64,000 bases of DNA from Maribacter sp. GTDB lineage: Bacteria; Bacteroidota; Bacteroidia; Flavobacteriales; Flavobacteriaceae. The position numbers were made by a program, and so were the translations under genes. Location of the stretch: contig JAHDDL010000004.1 of NCBI GenBank assembly GCA_020629415.1, positions 79,362 to 143,361 on the forward strand, written 5' to 3'. Below the pieces are notes generated by a model, which saw nothing but the letters and a program-made list of their open reading frames with translations, had not been told where the DNA came from and ran no database searches. Below, one piece after another: positions 61,507-64,000 of this stretch (position 1 is the first letter of the stretch; each line of letters starts with the position of its first letter).

Positions 61507-61929
61507 TTAACAAGTATCTCTATCTTTAAATGGAATTAGTTGATTTTGAATAGCATTACCATCAATTAAAGCCCAATGTGCTGTAATTTTTTTGTTTTTA
61601 AGTTTATAATATCTATAACCCTCAGTTGTAATATTTAAATCTGTAGGATTGATGCCTCTCCAAACACCAACGTGTTTAAGATTCATTTTTATTTTTACAA
61701 TTACGTTATCTTCTTCGCTAACAATAGTATCAATAATTGTTTTATGTTTAAATGATTTACCAGTTCCAATAATCCAATTTTTCATCCCTTTTTTGTTGGT
61801 AGGTAATCTTGATGGTAGTGAATAGTCAATAAAATCATCAGAAACATAAGTATCCATTTTTTCAAACTGATTTAGATTCCATATCTGTTCAATAAAATCA
61901 ATAACGATAGATTTATTTGTAGTATTCAT
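61507..61929 (-). CDS. SnoaL-like ester cyclase/NTF2-fold protein
   Basis: 140 residues. Start TTNKSIVIDFIEQIWNLNQFEKMDTYVSDDFIDYSLP and GVWRGINPTDLNITTEGYRYYKLKNKKITAHWALID are typical of SnoaL-like ester cyclases, with the HW near the end that closes the pocket. It should be cytoplasmic and bind a small ligand. Third gene of an operon with the esterase and another NTF2-like lipoprotein, under the MarR regulator. Confidence 0.85.
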   Translation of the reverse strand: MNTTNKSIVIDFIEQIWNLNQFEKMDTYVSDDFIDYSLPSRLPTNKKGMKNWIIGTGKSFKHKTIIDTIVSEEDNVIVKIKMNLKHVGVWRGINPTDLNITTEGYRYYKLKNKKITAHWALIDGNAIQNQLIPFKDRDTC

Positions 61930-61935
61930 ATTAAA

Positions 61936-62730
61936 CTATTCTTTAAGTATTTCTTGTTTTATTTTTTGTTCAATTTTTTCCTTATGTGTTGTAGTCAATA
62001 AAAAATGACCAGTATTTTTAAAGGTGGTTAATTCAACATTTTTGTTCAATTGTTTTGCTTTATTACTAAAATCTGAGATGGTTGAATATGCTATATATTC
62101 ATCAGTTGTGCCATTAAAGAGATAAAGTTTGGTTTTCAAGTTTTGAATATGATTAATAGGCGATAGTTCTATTTTTTCGTTAGTAGTCATTACAGATGTT
62201 TTTAATAGTTCATCTTCCATTAAATCTACTGGCGAGGCAATGGTAAATACTCTATTCGCTATGGGGATTGATTCATCTGTATTCAATTGAGTCATTAGGG
62301 CCAAATGTCCTCCGGCCGAATAACCTATCAGAAATAACTTTGACATATCTAAGTTTAGTTTTTCCTTATTCTGCTTTAGATATCTTAAAGCATCTTTGGA
62401 ATCGTTAAGACAGTCTTTAGGTGTTGTTGTTTTTAAATTGGCTAATCGGTATTGTACACAAACTGTATGATAACCTAATGATGAAAACATTTTAGCTTTT
62501 TCAAAAAAGAATGATGGTGACCCAGAAATCCAACCACCAGGATGAAAAAAAACAATTACAGGTTTTTTTTCCTCTTTATTTGAAGTGAAAAGGTGTAATT
62601 TTAAGAGAGTATTACCTATTTCTTTATAGGTAATACTCTCTTTGATTAATTGTCTATTACTATCTTCTTTCTGTGATTTACAGAAAGAAATGGATAGAAT
62701 AGAAACAATAGCTATTAATAGATATTTCAT
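61936..62730 (-). CDS. Lipoprotein alpha/beta hydrolase, esterase/lipase type
   Basis: 264 residues. Lipoprotein signal ends at C17 (SISFCKSQ). The oxyanion motif FFHPGGWISG is the hormone-sensitive lipase-like HGGG variant; the nucleophile S138 is in GYSAGGHL; acid in LFNGTTDEYI and His in FKNTGHFLL. Acts in the periplasm or on the outer membrane on esters; the substrate is unknown. Separated by 6 bp from both neighbours on the same strand. Confidence 0.88.
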   Translation of the reverse strand: MKYLLIAIVSILSISFCKSQKEDSNRQLIKESITYKEIGNTLLKLHLFTSNKEEKKPVIVFFHPGGWISGSPSFFFEKAKMFSSLGYHTVCVQYRLANLKTTTPKDCLNDSKDALRYLKQNKEKLNLDMSKLFLIGYSAGGHLALMTQLNTDESIPIANRVFTIASPVDLMEDELLKTSVMTTNEKIELSPINHIQNLKTKLYLFNGTTDEYIAYSTISDFSNKAKQLNKNVELTTFKNTGHFLLTTTHKEKIEQKIKQEILKE

Positions 62731-62736
62731 TAATTA

Positions 62737-63168
62737 TTAGAAAATCAAGGTTACAAAATCTTGAAACACCAACCATTTACCTTTGATTTTCACCAATGAA
62801 TAAAAATTCTTTAATGTAGGTTTCCCAGGGCTTGTGAGTGTCATTTTTATTGAAGCCATATTATTTCCAATCAATTGAATATCTTCATAATTAGCAGTTC
62901 TTTCATATCCTCCAAATTTTTTGGTTTTTATAAATGATACATAAGTTTTTTTGTCCAAAATAGATGTGGCGTCTTTTTTAGTATCGTATAATACAACTCT
63001 AAAGTCATCATGTAAGTATGGTTTTAATTTTGCAACATCATTTATATCTCCTGCATGGATGTATGATGTTAGTGTAGATTTTATATCATCAGTATTACCA
63101 TTTTGAGCTTTTGATTTACAAGAAAATAAGACAACGATTGTTAATAATGTTAAAATTTTTGTTTTCAT
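62737..63168 (-). CDS. NTF2-like/SnoaL-fold lipoprotein
   Basis: 143 residues. Lipoprotein signal ends at C17 (VVLFSCKSKAQ). The rest, DDIKSTLTSYIHAGDINDVAKLKPYLHDDFRVVLYD and LKNFYSLVKIKGKWLVFQDFV, is an NTF2-fold domain. First gene of the operon that continues with the esterase and the ester cyclase. A MarR-type operator lies just upstream (63200-63216). Confidence 0.82.
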   Translation of the reverse strand: MKTKILTLLTIVVLFSCKSKAQNGNTDDIKSTLTSYIHAGDINDVAKLKPYLHDDFRVVLYDTKKDATSILDKKTYVSFIKTKKFGGYERTANYEDIQLIGNNMASIKMTLTSPGKPTLKNFYSLVKIKGKWLVFQDFVTLIF

Positions 63169-63199
63169 AATTTTTAATTTAAAATGTTTAATTTATTAA

Positions 63200-63216
63200 A
63201 GTTAGCTAGACAACTA
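63200..63216. promoter_or_regulatory. MarR-type operator in front of the three-gene operon
   Basis: AGTTAGCTAGACAACTA is close to a second copy upstream of the marR gene (AGTTAGCTAAGCAACTA): 15 of 17 bases are the same. It lies 32 bp before the start at 63168. Confidence 0.7.
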
Positions 63217-63229
63217 AATAGACAAAAAA

Positions 63230-63655
63230 TTAGTCGCTTAGATTTTTTAGAATTTTATTTAGAATAGTTTCAATACTTTCATTTTCTTTTTCTGATAGTT
63301 TACTTAGACCTGAAAAACGGATTTTTTCGATAATTGGGTATAAGTCATTAATTAAAGTTTGTCCTTTTTTAGATATAGATAATTCAACTTTTCTAGAATC
63401 TATTGAAGATGGTGTTTTTATTATGTACTCTTTTTTTTCTAAATGATTAACCATTCTTGAAATAGTAGGCTTATCCTTTACAAGTTTGTCTCCCACAGAA
63501 ATTTGATTTATATATTCATTCTCATTTATTATGTTTAAAACAAGCCATTGTTCAATAGTAATATCAATATTATGAGATTTAAGTACATTTTGGCCATACT
63601 GTCTAATTCTTCTGGCGGTAAGTTCTATTTTAAAGTATAGGTTATTATTAATCAT
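63230..63655 (-). CDS. MarR family transcriptional regulator
   Basis: 141 residues from the ATG at 63655; the track-like extension to 63763 is non-homologous and would overlap the operator. The winged helix shows TVEQWLVLNIINENEYINQISVGDKLVKDKPTISRMVNHLEKKEYIIKTPSSIDSRKVELSISKKG, with the D-x-R wing. It likely represses itself and the downstream three-gene operon: matching palindromes lie upstream of both. Inducer unknown. Confidence 0.92.
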   Translation of the reverse strand: MINNNLYFKIELTARRIRQYGQNVLKSHNIDITIEQWLVLNIINENEYINQISVGDKLVKDKPTISRMVNHLEKKEYIIKTPSSIDSRKVELSISKKGQTLINDLYPIIEKIRFSGLSKLSEKENESIETILNKILKNLSD

Positions 63656-63660
63656 TGATG

Positions 63661-63668
63661 CAAATATA
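63661..63668 (-). promoter_or_regulatory. -7 promoter element of marR
   Basis: Reads TATATTTG on the minus strand, 5 bp before the ATG, adjacent to the operator at 63673-63695. Confidence 0.5.
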
Positions 63669-63672
63669 ATAA

Positions 63673-63695
63673 AATAGTTAGCTAAGCAACTATTT
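63673..63695. promoter_or_regulatory. MarR-type operator upstream of marR
   Basis: Inverted repeat AATAGTT / AACTATT around AGCTAAGC, so 23 bp in total; contains the shared core AGTTAGCTAAGCAACTA. It would overlap the -33 region of the promoter at 63661. Confidence 0.72.
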
Positions 63696-63772
63696 ATTCT
63701 TAATTTAATTAATAAGTCCAATTGGTATGTTAGAGAAAATAGTTGTTGATATGTAACATTCAATCATATTTT

Positions 63773-63997
63773 TTAAACCACTCGAAATGTTGAAACATAT
63801 TCAGGTGCACAAATTATAATTCCGTCTGCATTCGTAATTCTATTTCGAAAGGCAACAATTTGTTCTGGTACATTTTTGTCAGTCAGTTCTATTTTAAAAT
63901 GTGATAATTCATTCAAATCATCTATAATTCCCAAACCGAAATTAGCTTTACCTGATTCCAATTTGTATTCAAGCGTGGTTTTTTAAGCTTGCAGGTA
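63773..63997 (-). pseudogene. Decayed NAD(P)H-dependent FMN reductase fragment
   Basis: The frame from 63773 reads ELTDKNVPEQIVAFRNRITNADGIIICAPEYVSTF, matching the middle of the NADPH-dependent FMN reductase family (FRNxIxxADGIIIxxPEY). The N-terminal nucleotide-binding GSTR part is missing and an in-frame TAA lies about 12 codons upstream of the first homologous residues. The C-terminal part after PEY has been replaced by a few unrelated residues and a stop. Both ends are thus lost. The upper end is taken to the upstream stop and is approximate. Confidence 0.6.
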
Positions 63998-64000
63998 ACG

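Overview
The window looks like chromosomal DNA of a marine member of the Flavobacteriaceae (Bacteroidota), in the broad Maribacter/Zobellia/Cellulophaga range; I cannot fix the genus without a search. The grounds are low GC, no Shine-Dalgarno sites before genes (except the internal one in prfB), promoters of the TAnnTTTG type, and typical flavobacterial families and gene orders (OMP beta-barrel protein, DUF4834-YfhO-glycosyltransferase-flippase, BatA-like protein with a dihydroorotase homologue, ECF sigma factors).

Layout. 1-4.0 kb, all minus strand: a TonB-type outer-membrane barrel protein cut by the window edge, a small exported protein, an ArsC-like reductase, and prfB with its programmed +1 frameshift. 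4.0-7.4 kb, minus: an operon of circularly permuted ATP-grasp, alpha-E and transglutaminase-like proteins. 7.5-19.8 kb: a met-zincin protease, threonine aldolase, a YegP-like protein, an OmpA-type protein with internal repeats, a thioredoxin, YbaB, oligopeptidase B, then a cysteine-synthase-like enzyme followed by a serine-palmitoyltransferase-like enzyme and a converging GNAT protein. I read these last three as a candidate sulfonolipid (capnine) locus. 19.9-28.6 kb: an outer-membrane protein, then a DUF4834/YfhO/glycosyltransferase/flippase operon for cell-surface glycans, an AI-2E family permease and a pseudouridine synthase. 28.6-38.7 kb: a basic low-complexity exported protein, uvrA, two tandem copies of an ECF sigma factor each followed by a 47-residue protein, endonuclease III lacking its Fe-S cysteines, a peroxiredoxin, a conserved protein of unknown function and a PhnP-like hydrolase. 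38.7-50 kb: an esterase, a dihydroorotase homologue without its metal-binding histidines, a BatA-like protein, a glycosyltransferase, tRNA-Ser(UGA), a GAF histidine kinase, adenosine deaminase, a HipA-like kinase with DUF3037, and small envelope proteins.

The last 14 kb is more accessory. A TetR regulator and an NTF2-like/hydrolase pair share an operator sequence. These are followed by OsmC, an ATP-grasp enzyme, a frameshifted SGNH hydrolase, VOC proteins and an AraC regulator. Next come an IS3-type remnant fused to a broken SnoaL gene, and an IS110-family element whose upstream non-coding end can fold and may encode a bridge RNA. Last is a MarR regulator and a three-gene operon with matching operator palindromes, beside a decayed NAD(P)H reductase.

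The observations I rate highest are the duplicated sigma factor plus 47-residue-protein cassette, the candidate sulfonolipid gene cluster, the IS110 non-coding end, the apparently non-catalytic dihydroorotase, and the HipA-like/DUF3037 pair.
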